Below are positions 31,221 through 40,071 of a DNA stretch of 64,000 nucleotides, piece by piece. Position 1 is the stretch's first letter. Each line of letters opens with the position of its first letter. Source of the DNA: Kiloniellales bacterium. GTDB lineage: Bacteria; Pseudomonadota; Alphaproteobacteria; Kiloniellales; JAKSBE01. The stretch is taken from the NCBI GenBank assembly GCA_030066685.1, contig JASJBF010000032.1:62001-126000 (forward strand), read 5' to 3'. The position numbers and the translations under genes are program-made. Under the pieces are notes generated by a model. It searched no databases. It was not told where the DNA came from and worked only from the letters and a program-made list of their open reading frames with translations.

Positions 31221-31476
31221 CTGGTGGTCCGGCGTCTGCCTGAGTTCTTGGGTGGAAGCCGGCCCCGGCTTCGAGCGGGCCCGCCTCCACGAACGCCGGT
31301 GATTCTGCTACGCCTTCCTTAACCTCGGTTTAACGCTCGTGAGGTTTTTCACCTTTTGGCGTAGGTGGGACCTAGATATTTAGGGTTACTTTCGGAACGA
31401 TCCGCTTTGGCCCCGTCCCGGCATCACGAGCAAGTGTCTGTTCCCTACGCCCTCAGGTCGCTAGGATCATGCCGCT
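31221..31476. promoter_or_regulatory. Divergent promoter region of DUF2336 and rhodanese genes
   Basis: Gene-free region of 256 bp between two divergent genes. It contains a perfect CtrA box at 31319-31333 and a GATTC (GANTC) site at 31301-31305. The remainder is AT-richer than the neighbourhood, as expected for promoters. No individual -35/-10 pair is convincing. Confidence 0.5.
31319..31333. promoter_or_regulatory. CtrA binding box, perfect consensus
   Basis: TTAA-CCTCGGT-TTAA matches the CtrA full-site consensus exactly (two TTAA half-sites spaced by seven bases). It is located 99 bp upstream of the DUF2336 start and 144 bp upstream of the rhodanese gene on the other strand. In a GC-rich genome a chance match is uncommon. 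It is the only exact match I found in the window. Confidence 0.6.
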
Positions 31477-31986
31477 ATGATGGCCGGACCGATCGAGACC
31501 GAATCGCCGCGTGAGCCCGCCGGGCCGGACCGGGCCTCGCGGCGCCGGCTGCTGGGCCTGATCGGCTCGGTCGGGCTGCTGGCCGTCCTCGGCCCGCGCG
31601 GCGGCTTGGCCGCTGAGGATACGATCAGCGTCCAGGACGCCCTGAAGGGGGCGCGGAGCGGTCGTCTCACCCTGGTCGACGTGCGCTCGCCCGAGGAATG
31701 GCGCAAGACCGGCCTGCCGGAGGGCGCCGAGGCGGTCACGATCCACGGACCCGAGGGACTTCCCGGCTTCGTCGCGGCGATCCGGGAGCGGCTCGGCGCA
31801 CAGCAGGATCAGCCGATTGCGCTGATCTGCGCCACCGGTGTCCGCTCGACCGCGGCCAGCCGGGCCCTGCGCGCGGCAGGCTACACTCGGGTGCTGAACG
31901 TCCGCGAAGGGCTTTTCGGCAATCAGGCCGACGGTCCGGGCTGGCTGCGCAAGGGCCTGCCGACAGAGCCCTGCCAGTCCTGCTGA
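31477..31986 (+). CDS. Secreted rhodanese-like protein
   Basis: A 169-residue protein. The N-terminus carries a twin-arginine-like stretch (SRRRLLGLIGSVGLLAVL) and a cleavable hydrophobic segment. The rest is a rhodanese domain: LVDVRSPEEWRKTG, then the active-site loop ICATGVRSTAASRAL with the catalytic cysteine, and NVREGLFGN. The Arg/Ser after the loop Cys fit a sulfurtransferase. It may act on sulfur in the periplasm. The final cysteines (EPCQSC) are unusual. It is divergent from the DUF2336 gene. Confidence 0.85.
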   Translation: MMAGPIETESPREPAGPDRASRRRLLGLIGSVGLLAVLGPRGGLAAEDTISVQDALKGARSGRLTLVDVRSPEEWRKTGLPEGAEAVTIHGPEGLPGFVAAIRERLGAQQDQPIALICATGVRSTAASRALRAAGYTRVLNVREGLFGNQADGPGWLRKGLPTEPCQSC

Positions 31987-31995
31987 CGCGGCCGA

Positions 31996-32748
31996 TCAGC
32001 CACCCAGGAACGCCCGCAGCGTCTCGAGCTGCCGATCGACCGAAATGTCGACATAGGAGGTGACTTCGAGGTCCCGGTCCTCGTAGGTGTCGCCGTCCGG
32101 CCGGTCGCTTTGCCAGGCCGCGATGCAGCGGTCCCGGGCCGTCACCAGTTCGCGAATCTGCGGCCTGAAGAGGGCGATCATTGCGGTGATCCAGCGGTTG
32201 GTCGGCCATGACGGCTGAGCATGATCGATCTTGAAGTGATCGAGCAGGCTGCAGACGTGCTCGGCTTGGTACCAGACTTCGCCGGTCACCCAGCGGTTCA
32301 CAGTGAACAAGCGAAACGGCTCGCCGTCGCCGTCCATGGAGATGGCGATCAGGTGGCTGAGCGCGTCGTTGGGATCCTCCGGCATGGGCGCGCCCGGGAT
32401 CGGCGCCGGCTTGATGCCGGCCGGCATGCCCTTGGCCCGCAGGAAGGTGTGGAAGTGGCCGTGCTCGCCTTCGAAGCGCCGATCGAGCGGGTGGGCGTGA
32501 TAATAGTACTGCGCGTGGCTCTCATGGTCGTAGACGTCGCCCGAGGGGTAGTGGTCCCACTCGTAGAAGGTTCCCTGATTACGCAGGATCTCCGCGACGA
32601 CGTTGTCGCCGGTACGGCCGAGAATGCGCCGGATCTCGACGATCTCGCTGCCGGCTTCGCCCATCCTTTCCACTTCGTCGCGCGGCAGGGCGGCGAGATC
32701 GATCGCCCCGGGGGCAAGAGACAGCGTCGCTTCGGGTTCTGGGCGCAT
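31996..32748 (-). CDS. Conserved protein of unknown function, His-rich
   Basis: A 250-residue soluble protein. Its centre is rich in histidine, tyrosine and acids (EWDHYPSGDVYDHESHAQYYYHAHP at about residues 64-88, then EGEHGHFHTFLRAKG), with later HLIAISMDGDG, HVCSLLDHFKIDH and a helical end. The order and spacing of His and Asp residues suggest a metal site. I believe it belongs to a family listed as DUF6969, but that is recall from limited evidence. It converges with the rhodanese gene, about 10 bp apart. Confidence 0.55.
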   Translation of the reverse strand: MRPEPEATLSLAPGAIDLAALPRDEVERMGEAGSEIVEIRRILGRTGDNVVAEILRNQGTFYEWDHYPSGDVYDHESHAQYYYHAHPLDRRFEGEHGHFHTFLRAKGMPAGIKPAPIPGAPMPEDPNDALSHLIAISMDGDGEPFRLFTVNRWVTGEVWYQAEHVCSLLDHFKIDHAQPSWPTNRWITAMIALFRPQIRELVTARDRCIAAWQSDRPDGDTYEDRDLEVTSYVDISVDRQLETLRAFLGG

Positions 32749-32807
32749 GATCGGAGTTTTAGCCGCTTTTCTCGACGATGGAAGTCCCGCGATTCCCAGG
32801 ACGACCC

Positions 32808-33671
32808 TTAGTCGGTGACCAAGCGAAATCCGATGAGGATGTGCTTGAGGGTCGCGGGCCTCGCGTGGCGGGCGGCGGGCCGGCAGATGCCGCAGCCGCT
32901 GTCGTCCCAGGACCCGCCCTTGACGATGTAGCGCAGGTCACCGGCGGCGCTGGAGGTCCATTCGAAGACCTGGCCCGCGCCGTCGAGCAGACCGAAGGGA
33001 CTGCCGCCTTCGGGAAAGCTGCCCACCGGCAAGGTGTCGAAGGGGCCTGCGTCGTGGCTGTTCAGGCGCTCGGGTTTCCACTCGTCGCCCCAGGGAAAGC
33101 GCAGGCCATCGGCGCCTCGGGCCGCTTTCTCCCACTCTCTCTCGCTCGGCAGGCGCCAGTTCTCGCCCGTCTGGGCGGAAAGCCAAGCGGCGTAGGCCTT
33201 GGCGTCGGCATGGCTGACCAGGACCACGGGATGAGGCTCGCGGCCCTCGGGTGGCTTGCCGTCGACCCAGGCATGGCGCCGGGTGCGCTCGTAGGGATGG
33301 ACCAGGCGCAGGCTGCGCCAGTCGGCGGCACTGACATCGGGTGCCGGATGCCCGGTCGCCTCGACGAAGGCCGCGTACTGGGCGTTGGTGATCGGGGTCT
33401 TGGTGATTCGGAAGCTGCGGGTCGCCTTTCTCTGGCGGCGCGGCTCGTTCTCGTACCACAGCCATTCCCGGGTCCGGGAATGGCCGTAGGCGGCCTCGTC
33501 CAGGCGATAGGCAAACTCCCGCTCGGCCCGGTCCGAGCCGATGATCACCGGGCCCGCCGGGACCAGGATCGTATCGGGGACCTCGATGTCTGCGGCGATC
33601 GCGACCCGGCCGGCCGCGAAAGCGAGCAGCAGGATCGGGGCGTGTCGGAGCTGGAAGCAACGGCACGGCAT
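32808..33671 (-). CDS. Secreted formylglycine-generating-enzyme-like protein
   Basis: A 287-residue SUMF1/FGE-sulfatase-domain protein with a signal peptide (residues about 9-26). The fold is marked by VPAGPVIIGSDRAE, KTPITNAQYAAFVEATG, VLVSHADAKAYAAWLS, RLPSEREWEKAARG, FPWGDEW and a C-terminal GGSW...GFRLV. In true FGE enzymes two cysteines five positions apart act in catalysis; here there is a CGIC pair instead, only three apart. So it may be a PvdO/EgtB-type relative or a non-catalytic homologue. No sulfatase is nearby. Confidence 0.75.
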   Translation of the reverse strand: MPCRCFQLRHAPILLLAFAAGRVAIAADIEVPDTILVPAGPVIIGSDRAEREFAYRLDEAAYGHSRTREWLWYENEPRRQRKATRSFRITKTPITNAQYAAFVEATGHPAPDVSAADWRSLRLVHPYERTRRHAWVDGKPPEGREPHPVVLVSHADAKAYAAWLSAQTGENWRLPSEREWEKAARGADGLRFPWGDEWKPERLNSHDAGPFDTLPVGSFPEGGSPFGLLDGAGQVFEWTSSAAGDLRYIVKGGSWDDSGCGICRPAARHARPATLKHILIGFRLVTD

Positions 33672-33705
33672 GGTTCCGACGCCCCTCGTCGTCTGGTCGC
33701 TCTGG

Positions 33706-34134
33706 CTACTCGCGCACGATCATGACCGAGCAGGAGGCATGACGCGCGACCCGCGCCGCATTCGGCCCCAGCAGGTAGTCCTGAAGCTCCGGGCGGTGCG
33801 AGGCCATGATGATCACGTCGCAGCCCAACTCCTTGCCGGCGCGCAGGATTTCCTCGTAGATCGTGCCGTGGCCGACGATGTGCTGAACCTTGAGCTCCTT
33901 GGGGATCTCGGCCTTGACGAAGTCGTGCAGCTTCTTGCTCGCCTCGTCGAGCGCGTGCTTCTCATAGCCCTCTGGGAAGAAGGAGCCGACGATGCTCAGG
34001 CCGTAGTCCGGCACCACGGTCATGACGTGGAGCTGCGCCTTAGAGGTCTTAGCCAGGTGGACCGCGGCTTCGACGGCCTTGCGCTGGGTCTCGGCGTTGC
34101 CGAGGTCGACCGGCAGAAGTATCTCCTTGAACAT
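33706..34134 (-). CDS. Universal stress protein (UspA family)
   Basis: A 142-residue single Usp domain with the strand-loop KEILLPVDLGNAETQRKAVEAA at the start and the nucleotide loop ASHRPELQDYLLGPNAARVARHASCSV at the end. The LLGPNAARV segment replaces the classic GxxGxxxxGS form but is common in alphaproteobacterial Usp proteins. It lies 16 bp downstream of the TAXI permease gene and shares its strand. UspA-type proteins regulate TRAP transporters in other bacteria (TeaD of Halomonas), so a link to this locus is plausible. Confidence 0.85.
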   Translation of the reverse strand: MFKEILLPVDLGNAETQRKAVEAAVHLAKTSKAQLHVMTVVPDYGLSIVGSFFPEGYEKHALDEASKKLHDFVKAEIPKELKVQHIVGHGTIYEEILRAGKELGCDVIIMASHRPELQDYLLGPNAARVARHASCSVMIVRE

Positions 34135-34150
34135 CAGGTCTCGCCCTTTG

Positions 34151-36772
34151 CTATTCCGCAGGTGCCGGAGCCGCCGCCAAGTCCGCCGGACGCCGCCGGC
34201 GCTGCATCAACACGATCAGCCCGAGAAGCAACAAGGCCGGGATGTAAAAGATCTCCTTCGGCAGGCGCTCCGCCGGGACCTCAACGCTCGTGATCTCCCA
34301 GTCGAAGTCGAGGCCCGCTTCCTCGGCCGGGCTGCCGAAGCCGATGTTGTCGATCAGCACCTTGCCGTCTTCCTCGCGGATCTCGATCCCGGCCTGCTCC
34401 GCCAGCCGCAGCGCGCCGTCGCCGGCGGGGCCGAGCGGCAGCTGCACCGTGGTCGTGACCACGTCGCCGTCGATGTTCTCGCCGGTGGCGACCAGGCGCA
34501 CCTGGCCGTCGACCGGTGCCTGACCGGCCATGGCGACAATCTCCGAAGGCGCCACCTGACGGAAGGGGCTTTGCACCATGTCGAGCCAGAAGCCCGGGCG
34601 GAACAGCGAGAAAGCGATGAGCAGCAGGAGCACCGACTCCCAGATCCGGCTGCGGGCGAAGAAGAAACCCTGGGTCGAGGCCGCGAAGATCAGCATAGCC
34701 GCCGTCGCGATCACGAAGATGAAGATCCCCTGGAACCAGGTGACGTCGATCAGCAGCAGGTCGGTGTTGAAGATGAACAGGAAGGGCAGCGCCACGGTCC
34801 TGAGCGAGTAGAAGAAGGCGGTGAAGCCGGTCTTGATCGGGTCGCCGCCCGAGACCGCGGCGGCGGCGAAGGACGCCAGGCCCACCGGTGGAGTGACGTC
34901 GGCCATGATCCCGAAGTAGAAGACGAAGAGATGCACCGCGATCAGGGGCACGATGAGCCCGTTGGCGGCCCCCAACTCGACCACCACCGGCGCCATCAGC
35001 GAGGACACCACGATGTAGTTGGCCGTGGTCGGCAGGCCCATGCCCAGGATCAGGCTGATCAGCGCGGTGAACATCAGGCCAAGGATCAGGCTGCCGCCCG
35101 ACATCCACTCGACCAGCTCGGCCATCTTCTGGCCGACGCCGGTCAGGGTCACCGTGCCGACGATCACGCCCGCCGTGGCGGTCGCCACCGCGATGCCGAT
35201 CATGTTGCGCGCGCCGGTGATCAGGCCGTCGATCAGTTCCTGCCAGCCCAGGCGTAGGTCTGCCGCCATCTCGGCGCCCCGGCCCCGGAAGAAGCCCTTG
35301 AGCGGCCGCTGGGTGACCAGGATCAGGATCAGCAGCGCACAGGCCCAGAACGCGGAGAGACCCGGGGACTTTTGCTCGACCATCAGGAACCAGACCAGGA
35401 CCACGATCGGCAGGAGGTAGTGCAGACCGGTCTTCACCACCTGCCCGGCGATCGGCAGCTTGACGATCTCCGCGTTGGGGTCCTCCATCTCCAGATCCGG
35501 CGAGCGTGCTGCGAAGCCGACCAGGATGACGTAGACCAGGAGCAGCACCAGGGCGGCGATCGGGCCGGTCAGGCCGGGAATCACGGCCTTCAGCCCGAGC
35601 AGGCCGTAATAGATCAGGAAGGAAAGGATGACGATCGAGCACACGATGATCCCGGTGCGGATCAGGGTCTGCTTGAGCGGCGAGATGACGGGCTTGGGCA
35701 GGCCCTGCATGTTGGCCTTCATCGCCTCCAGGTGGACGATGTAGAGCAGCGCGATGTAGGAGATCGCGGCCGGCAGAAAGGCGTGCTTGATCACGTCGAC
35801 GTAGGCGATGCCGACGTACTCGACCATCAGGAAGGCGGCAGCGCCCATGACCGGCGGCATGATCTGGCCGTTCACCGAGGAGGCGACCTCGACCGAGCCC
35901 GCCTTCTCCGGCGAGAAGCCGACCCGCTTCATCAGCGGCATGGTGAAGACGCCGGTGGTCACCACGTTGGCGATGGAAGAGCCCGAGATGAGGCCGGTCA
36001 TCGCCGAGGCCAGGACCGCGGCCTTCGCCGGCCCGCCGCGCATGTGCCCGAGCAGGCCGAACGCCAGCTGGATGAAGTAGTTGCCGGCGCCGCCCTTCTC
36101 CAGGAGCGCCCCGAAGAGCACGAAGAGGAAGACGAAGCTGGTCGAGACCCCGAGCGCAATGCCGAAGACGCCTTCCGTGGTCAGCCACATCTGGTCCATC
36201 GCCCGGTTGAAGGTCGCGCCTTTCCACTGGATGACCTCGGGGATGAAGCCATAGGAGCCAAAGAAGACGTAGGCGAGGAAGAAGATGGCCACGATCATGA
36301 GCGGCGGCCCCAGGGAGCGACGGGTCGCCTCCAGCAGCAGGACCAGTCCAAGGCCCGCGGTCACGAGGTCGAAGGTGGTCGGCTGCCCCGGACGTTCCGC
36401 CAGCTGATTGTAGAAAAGGAACAGGTAGGCCGCGCAGAAGGCGCCGAGCAGGGCCGTGACCCAGTCCTGAACCGGGATCCGGTCGCGCGGCGAGCCCTTC
36501 AGGGCAGGAAAGGCCATGTAGGCGAGAAAGATCGCGAAGGCCAGATGAATCGAGCGCGTGTGCGTCGAGTTCAGGACCGGGATGATGTCCCCGACGAGAA
36601 AGGGCAAGGGCGAGGCGATCCAGAGCTGAAACAGCGACCAGACCAGGGCGACGCCGGCAAGGGCCTTACCGATCGGCCCCGCGACGTTGCGCGCGCCGGT
36701 ATCGGACGAGGCGACGAGATCCTCGAGCTCCTCACCGGAGAGAGCCTGACCGCTCTTCTGTTCCTCGCTCAT
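34151..36772 (-). CDS. TRAP-TAXI fused permease with C-terminal DUF3394
   Basis: An 873-residue fused TRAP permease. The first part corresponds to the small subunit (about four helices), the second to the large subunit, about 12 helices, with NFxGLISGSSIANVVTTGVF-like elements at about residues 270-290, VEVASSVNGQIMPPVMGAA at about 295-315 and FGIMADVTPPVGLASFAAAA near 620. After the last transporter helix there is a soluble DUF3394 region containing IDNIGFGSPAEEAGLDFDWEI, then one more helix and an Ala/Pro tail. It transports an organic solute together with the two adjacent TAXI receptors and sodium. Confidence 0.93.
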   Translation of the reverse strand: MSEEQKSGQALSGEELEDLVASSDTGARNVAGPIGKALAGVALVWSLFQLWIASPLPFLVGDIIPVLNSTHTRSIHLAFAIFLAYMAFPALKGSPRDRIPVQDWVTALLGAFCAAYLFLFYNQLAERPGQPTTFDLVTAGLGLVLLLEATRRSLGPPLMIVAIFFLAYVFFGSYGFIPEVIQWKGATFNRAMDQMWLTTEGVFGIALGVSTSFVFLFVLFGALLEKGGAGNYFIQLAFGLLGHMRGGPAKAAVLASAMTGLISGSSIANVVTTGVFTMPLMKRVGFSPEKAGSVEVASSVNGQIMPPVMGAAAFLMVEYVGIAYVDVIKHAFLPAAISYIALLYIVHLEAMKANMQGLPKPVISPLKQTLIRTGIIVCSIVILSFLIYYGLLGLKAVIPGLTGPIAALVLLLVYVILVGFAARSPDLEMEDPNAEIVKLPIAGQVVKTGLHYLLPIVVLVWFLMVEQKSPGLSAFWACALLILILVTQRPLKGFFRGRGAEMAADLRLGWQELIDGLITGARNMIGIAVATATAGVIVGTVTLTGVGQKMAELVEWMSGGSLILGLMFTALISLILGMGLPTTANYIVVSSLMAPVVVELGAANGLIVPLIAVHLFVFYFGIMADVTPPVGLASFAAAAVSGGDPIKTGFTAFFYSLRTVALPFLFIFNTDLLLIDVTWFQGIFIFVIATAAMLIFAASTQGFFFARSRIWESVLLLLIAFSLFRPGFWLDMVQSPFRQVAPSEIVAMAGQAPVDGQVRLVATGENIDGDVVTTTVQLPLGPAGDGALRLAEQAGIEIREEDGKVLIDNIGFGSPAEEAGLDFDWEITSVEVPAERLPKEIFYIPALLLLGLIVLMQRRRRPADLAAAPAPAE

Positions 36773-36859
36773 CCCTTTCCCCCGCTGTCGTTGATGGATC
36801 TTTTTGTGCGTGTCGTCGATCCCGCCCCCCGGGATCGGGAACCGTCCGGGCCGTCAGGC

Positions 36860-37888
36860 TCAACCCCCTTCGACCGGCAGGCCGGCCTCGCGGAAATAGC
36901 GCAGCGCACCGGGGTGAAGCGGCGCCGAGAGCCCGTCCGTGACCATGCGCTTGGCGTCGAGGCCGCCGAAAGCCGGATGCATCTTGCGGAAACGGCGCAG
37001 GTCGCCGAGCACGCTGCGCGTGATCGCATAGGCCAGCGCCTCGTCGAGCGACGCGGTGGTCACCACGGTTGCCTTGACGCCGAAGGTCTTCACGGGCTCG
37101 GGATTGCCGGCGTAGATCCCGCCCGGAATCTCGGTCGCGGCGTAGAAGGGGTTTTCGGCGATCAGCTTGTCGATGGCCGCGCCGCTGACCTCGACCATCA
37201 CGGCATCGCAGAGGCCTGCCGCCTGGCCGACCGAGGCGTTGGGATGGCCGACGGTGTAGATCATGGCCTGGACCCGGTCGTGACACAGTGCCAGCGATTG
37301 CTGGGCGGCCGGCAGCTCATCGGCCAGGGAAAAGGCGCTCCGGTCCCAGCCCAGGGCCGCCATCACGATCTCCATGGTCGCCCGCTGGCCCGAGCCCGGG
37401 TTGCCGATGTTGACCCGCTTGCCGGCGAGGTCCTGCAGCTTGGCGATCCCGGCGTCGCGCCGCGCGACCACCGTGAAGGGCTCGCCGTGCACCGAGAACA
37501 AGGAGCGCAGCCCTTCGTCCGGGCCGGCCTCGGCGAAGGGGCCGCTGCCCCTGACCGCGTGGTAGTGCCAGTCTGACTGTGCGACGCCCAGCTGCAAGGC
37601 GCCGCCGCGCAGGTTCTCGAGATTGAAGATCGAGCCGGCGGTCGAAAGGGCGTTGCAGTCCGTGCTCTTGAGCGATTCGTCCCGTGCGGCCAGATAGCAG
37701 AGCGCCCGGCCGACCTGATAGTAGACACCGGCCTCGCTGCCGGTGCCGATGGTCAAGGAGCCCTGTGCCGATGCGGGCGAAGGGCCGAAGCCTGGGCATA
37801 GTGACAAGAAGAGGGATGCTACAATGACCGCCCGGCGAACGGGCCAGCCTAGACGTGACGTCGAAGGGACATTGCGGTTCAGCAGCAT
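36860..37888 (-). CDS. TAXI-family TRAP substrate-binding protein, copy 1
   Basis: A 342-residue receptor of the TAXI family. The signal peptide has its hydrophobic core at about residues 20-36. The mature part begins SLTIGTGSEAGVYYQVG, continues with [46 protein letters not shown] and [15 protein letters not shown]. The family binds dicarboxylates or amino acids in several bacteria. A second, clearly related copy lies upstream at 37941, and the permease gene follows downstream. Two cysteines (CYLA, STDC) early in the protein are conserved in the second copy. Confidence 0.9.
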   Translation of the reverse strand: MLLNRNVPSTSRLGWPVRRAVIVASLFLSLCPGFGPSPASAQGSLTIGTGSEAGVYYQVGRALCYLAARDESLKSTDCNALSTAGSIFNLENLRGGALQLGVAQSDWHYHAVRGSGPFAEAGPDEGLRSLFSVHGEPFTVVARRDAGIAKLQDLAGKRVNIGNPGSGQRATMEIVMAALGWDRSAFSLADELPAAQQSLALCHDRVQAMIYTVGHPNASVGQAAGLCDAVMVEVSGAAIDKLIAENPFYAATEIPGGIYAGNPEPVKTFGVKATVVTTASLDEALAYAITRSVLGDLRRFRKMHPAFGGLDAKRMVTDGLSAPLHPGALRYFREAGLPVEGG

Positions 37889-37940
37889 CTAGCAGAACAC
37901 CGCCGGGCGGGCGCAAGGCGTCCCGCCCGGCGGCCCCAGG

Positions 37941-38921
37941 TTACATCCAGCCCTTCTCCTTGTAGTACTTCGCGGCACCGTCGTGGAGCGGCGCCGAAAG
38001 GCCGTCCTTGATCATCTCCGTTTCCTTCAGGTTGGCGAAGGCGGGATGAAGCCTCTTAAACTGGTCGAAGTCGTCGAAGACCGCCTTGACCACGTTGTAG
38101 ATCGTGTCCTCGGCAACCGCGGTCGACGAGACGAAGGTCGCGCCCACGCCGAAGGTTTCGACGTCTCGCTCGGTTCCCGTGTACATGCCGGCCGGGATCA
38201 CCGCCTTGCGGTAGAAGGCGTTGTCGGAGACCAACTTGTCAATCGCCGGACCCGTCACCGAAACCAGGACGGAGTTGCAGGACGTCGTCGCCTCCTTGAT
38301 CGCGCCGTTGGGATGACCGACCGTGTAGATCATCGCGTCGATCTTGTTGTCACACAGCGCCTGGGACTGCTCCGAAGCCTTGAGCTCGGAGGCCAGCGAG
38401 AAGTCGCCCGACGTCCAGCCTACGGCCTGAAGCACCACGTCCATGGTCGCCCGCTGACCGGAACCGGGGTTGCCGATGTTGACGCGCTTGCCCTTGAGGT
38501 CGGCGAAATCCGTGATGCCGGAGTCGGCCCGCGCCACGACGGTGAAGGGCTCGGGGTGCACGGAGAAGACGGCGCGCAGTTCCTTGTTGGGACCCTGGTC
38601 CTTGAACTTGGAGGTGCCGTTGTAGGCGTGATACTGCCAGTCGGACTGCGCAACGCCCATGTCGAGCTCTTTGCCGCGAATGGCGTTGAGGTTGTAGACG
38701 GAGCCGCCCGTCGACTCGACGGAGCAGCGAATGCCATGGTTCTTGCGGCCCTTGTTGACCAGACGGCAGATCGCGCCACCGGTCGGGTAGTAGACGCCGG
38801 TCACGCCACCAGTCCCGATGGTGATGAAGGTCTGCTCGGCCTTCGCCTCTATCGCGCCGCCGGTCAGAGTTGCGCCGCCGATCAAGGCGGCCGCGAATGC
38901 CGTAGCAAACAGCTTGTTCAT
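37941..38921 (-). CDS. TAXI-family TRAP substrate-binding protein, copy 2
   Basis: A 326-residue TAXI receptor and the first gene of the TAXI group on this strand. The signal peptide is [25 protein letters not shown]. The mature sequence shares blocks with copy 1: [80 protein letters not shown]. The two are an evident tandem duplication. GGAGGT lies shortly before the ATG at 38921. It probably determines which solutes the fused permease accepts. Confidence 0.92.
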   Translation of the reverse strand: MNKLFATAFAAALIGGATLTGGAIEAKAEQTFITIGTGGVTGVYYPTGGAICRLVNKGRKNHGIRCSVESTGGSVYNLNAIRGKELDMGVAQSDWQYHAYNGTSKFKDQGPNKELRAVFSVHPEPFTVVARADSGITDFADLKGKRVNIGNPGSGQRATMDVVLQAVGWTSGDFSLASELKASEQSQALCDNKIDAMIYTVGHPNGAIKEATTSCNSVLVSVTGPAIDKLVSDNAFYRKAVIPAGMYTGTERDVETFGVGATFVSSTAVAEDTIYNVVKAVFDDFDQFKRLHPAFANLKETEMIKDGLSAPLHDGAAKYYKEKGWM

Positions 38922-39231
38922 GTGGTTACCTCCGACTATTGCCAGTCTGCCCTTGTGCGAGAGCAATTTACCGTTTCCGGAACGCATGGCGGAATGCCGC
39001 CCAGGAGCTTCGCAAGGCGCCCGTGCGGTAATCCGCGTTGCTGATGAAAGCTAGCCTGTCCGGGCTTCGGCAATCCGGGGCAGCGATGCCACCCGATCGC
39101 AACCGGACTGTTGCTCAGAAAGACGTCTCCCTGCTGCCAAGAACCGAGCGCTTGCCGCGCCTCTGTCACAGGGGCATTGAACAACTATTCCGCCCAAATT
39201 GCCACCCCCGGAAAAACCCATTGGATCGGGT
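38922..39231. other. Gene-free region upstream of the TAXI receptors
   Basis: A 310-bp gap between the BKACE stop and the TAXI receptor start, both genes on the minus strand. Apart from the ribosome site GGAGGT next to the receptor start, I see no motif, repeat or small gene. It must contain the TAXI promoter. Confidence 0.5.
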
Positions 39232-40071
39232 TCAGGCCTGGCGGCCCTCCATCAGAGCCCGGGCCGCGGCGGCGGCCGCCAGGGGCCGGCCGATCGCCGC
39301 AATGCCGCGGGCCGCCGCCGCGACCAGGCCGGCGTTGTCCGCCGCCTGAATCCCGGCGGGCAGGAAGAGGTTGTTCTCGAAGCCGACCCGAGCATGCCCG
39401 CCCAGGGCCGCCGCCGCCACCGCGCAGGCCGTCTCGCGCGCCCCGAAGGCGCAGACCATCCAGAGATGGCCGGCCGTGTTGGCCGCGACGAAGGGCAGCA
39501 GGTCCCGCGGCTGCGAGGTTTGGCCCGGTGTATAGCGGCCGAGGACGAAGAGCAGGAAATGCGGTCCGCCGGGGATCACCCCGCGCCGGACCAGATCGTC
39601 AAAGCGCGCGATCTCGTCCTCGGAGTAGAGGATGTACTGCGCGAGGACGCCGCGCGCCTCGAGCCAGGCGAAGAACTCGCCGGCCGCCGCTTCCGCAGCC
39701 GGGTCCGGACAGAGTTCGCGCAGCGCCAGGCTGGCCGCCTCGGGCTCGGTCTCGCGGACCACGGCCATCTGCTGCGCCGGGCTGTAGCGGCCTACGGCCT
39801 CGGTGGTGATCTGGACGACGATGTCCGCGCCGGCCTCCCGGCGGATCGCCGCCGTGGCATCGCGATAGGCCTCCGCATCCAGCAGGTGCGCGCCCTCCCG
39901 GTCCCGCACGTGCAGGTGGATCATCGCCGCGCCGGCCTCGGCACAGGCTGCCGCGGTGCGGGCGATCTCGGCCGCGGTCATCGGCACCGCCGGATGATCT
40001 TCGCGGGTCTTGCGGGCGCCGTTCGGCGCGACCGTCAGGATCAGCGGCTGCCCGAGGTCGTCGCCGCTCAC
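39232..40071 (-). CDS. Beta-keto acid cleavage enzyme (BKACE/DUF849 family)
   Basis: A 279-residue TIM-barrel enzyme of the BKACE family, which cleaves a beta-keto acid with acetyl-CoA to give acetoacetate and a CoA ester. Family blocks are PLILTVAPNGARKTREDHPAVPMTAAEIART, the metal-binding HLHVRDREGAH, VVQITTEAVGRYSP and the C-terminal GGHARVGFENNLFLPAG with the metal glutamate. The GTG start at 40071 shares GTGA with the stop of the upstream aminotransferase, so the two are coupled; GGAGG precedes it. The substrate is not known, but the partner suggests it is the keto acid made by that transaminase. Confidence 0.88.
   Translation of the reverse strand: MSGDDLGQPLILTVAPNGARKTREDHPAVPMTAAEIARTAAACAEAGAAMIHLHVRDREGAHLLDAEAYRDATAAIRREAGADIVVQITTEAVGRYSPAQQMAVVRETEPEAASLALRELCPDPAAEAAAGEFFAWLEARGVLAQYILYSEDEIARFDDLVRRGVIPGGPHFLLFVLGRYTPGQTSQPRDLLPFVAANTAGHLWMVCAFGARETACAVAAAALGGHARVGFENNLFLPAGIQAADNAGLVAAAARGIAAIGRPLAAAAAARALMEGRQA

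Noticed and set aside
35372-37576. A 734-codon open frame on the plus strand.
   Set aside because: It is antisense to the TAXI permease and receptor; its sequence has no membrane segment or motif.
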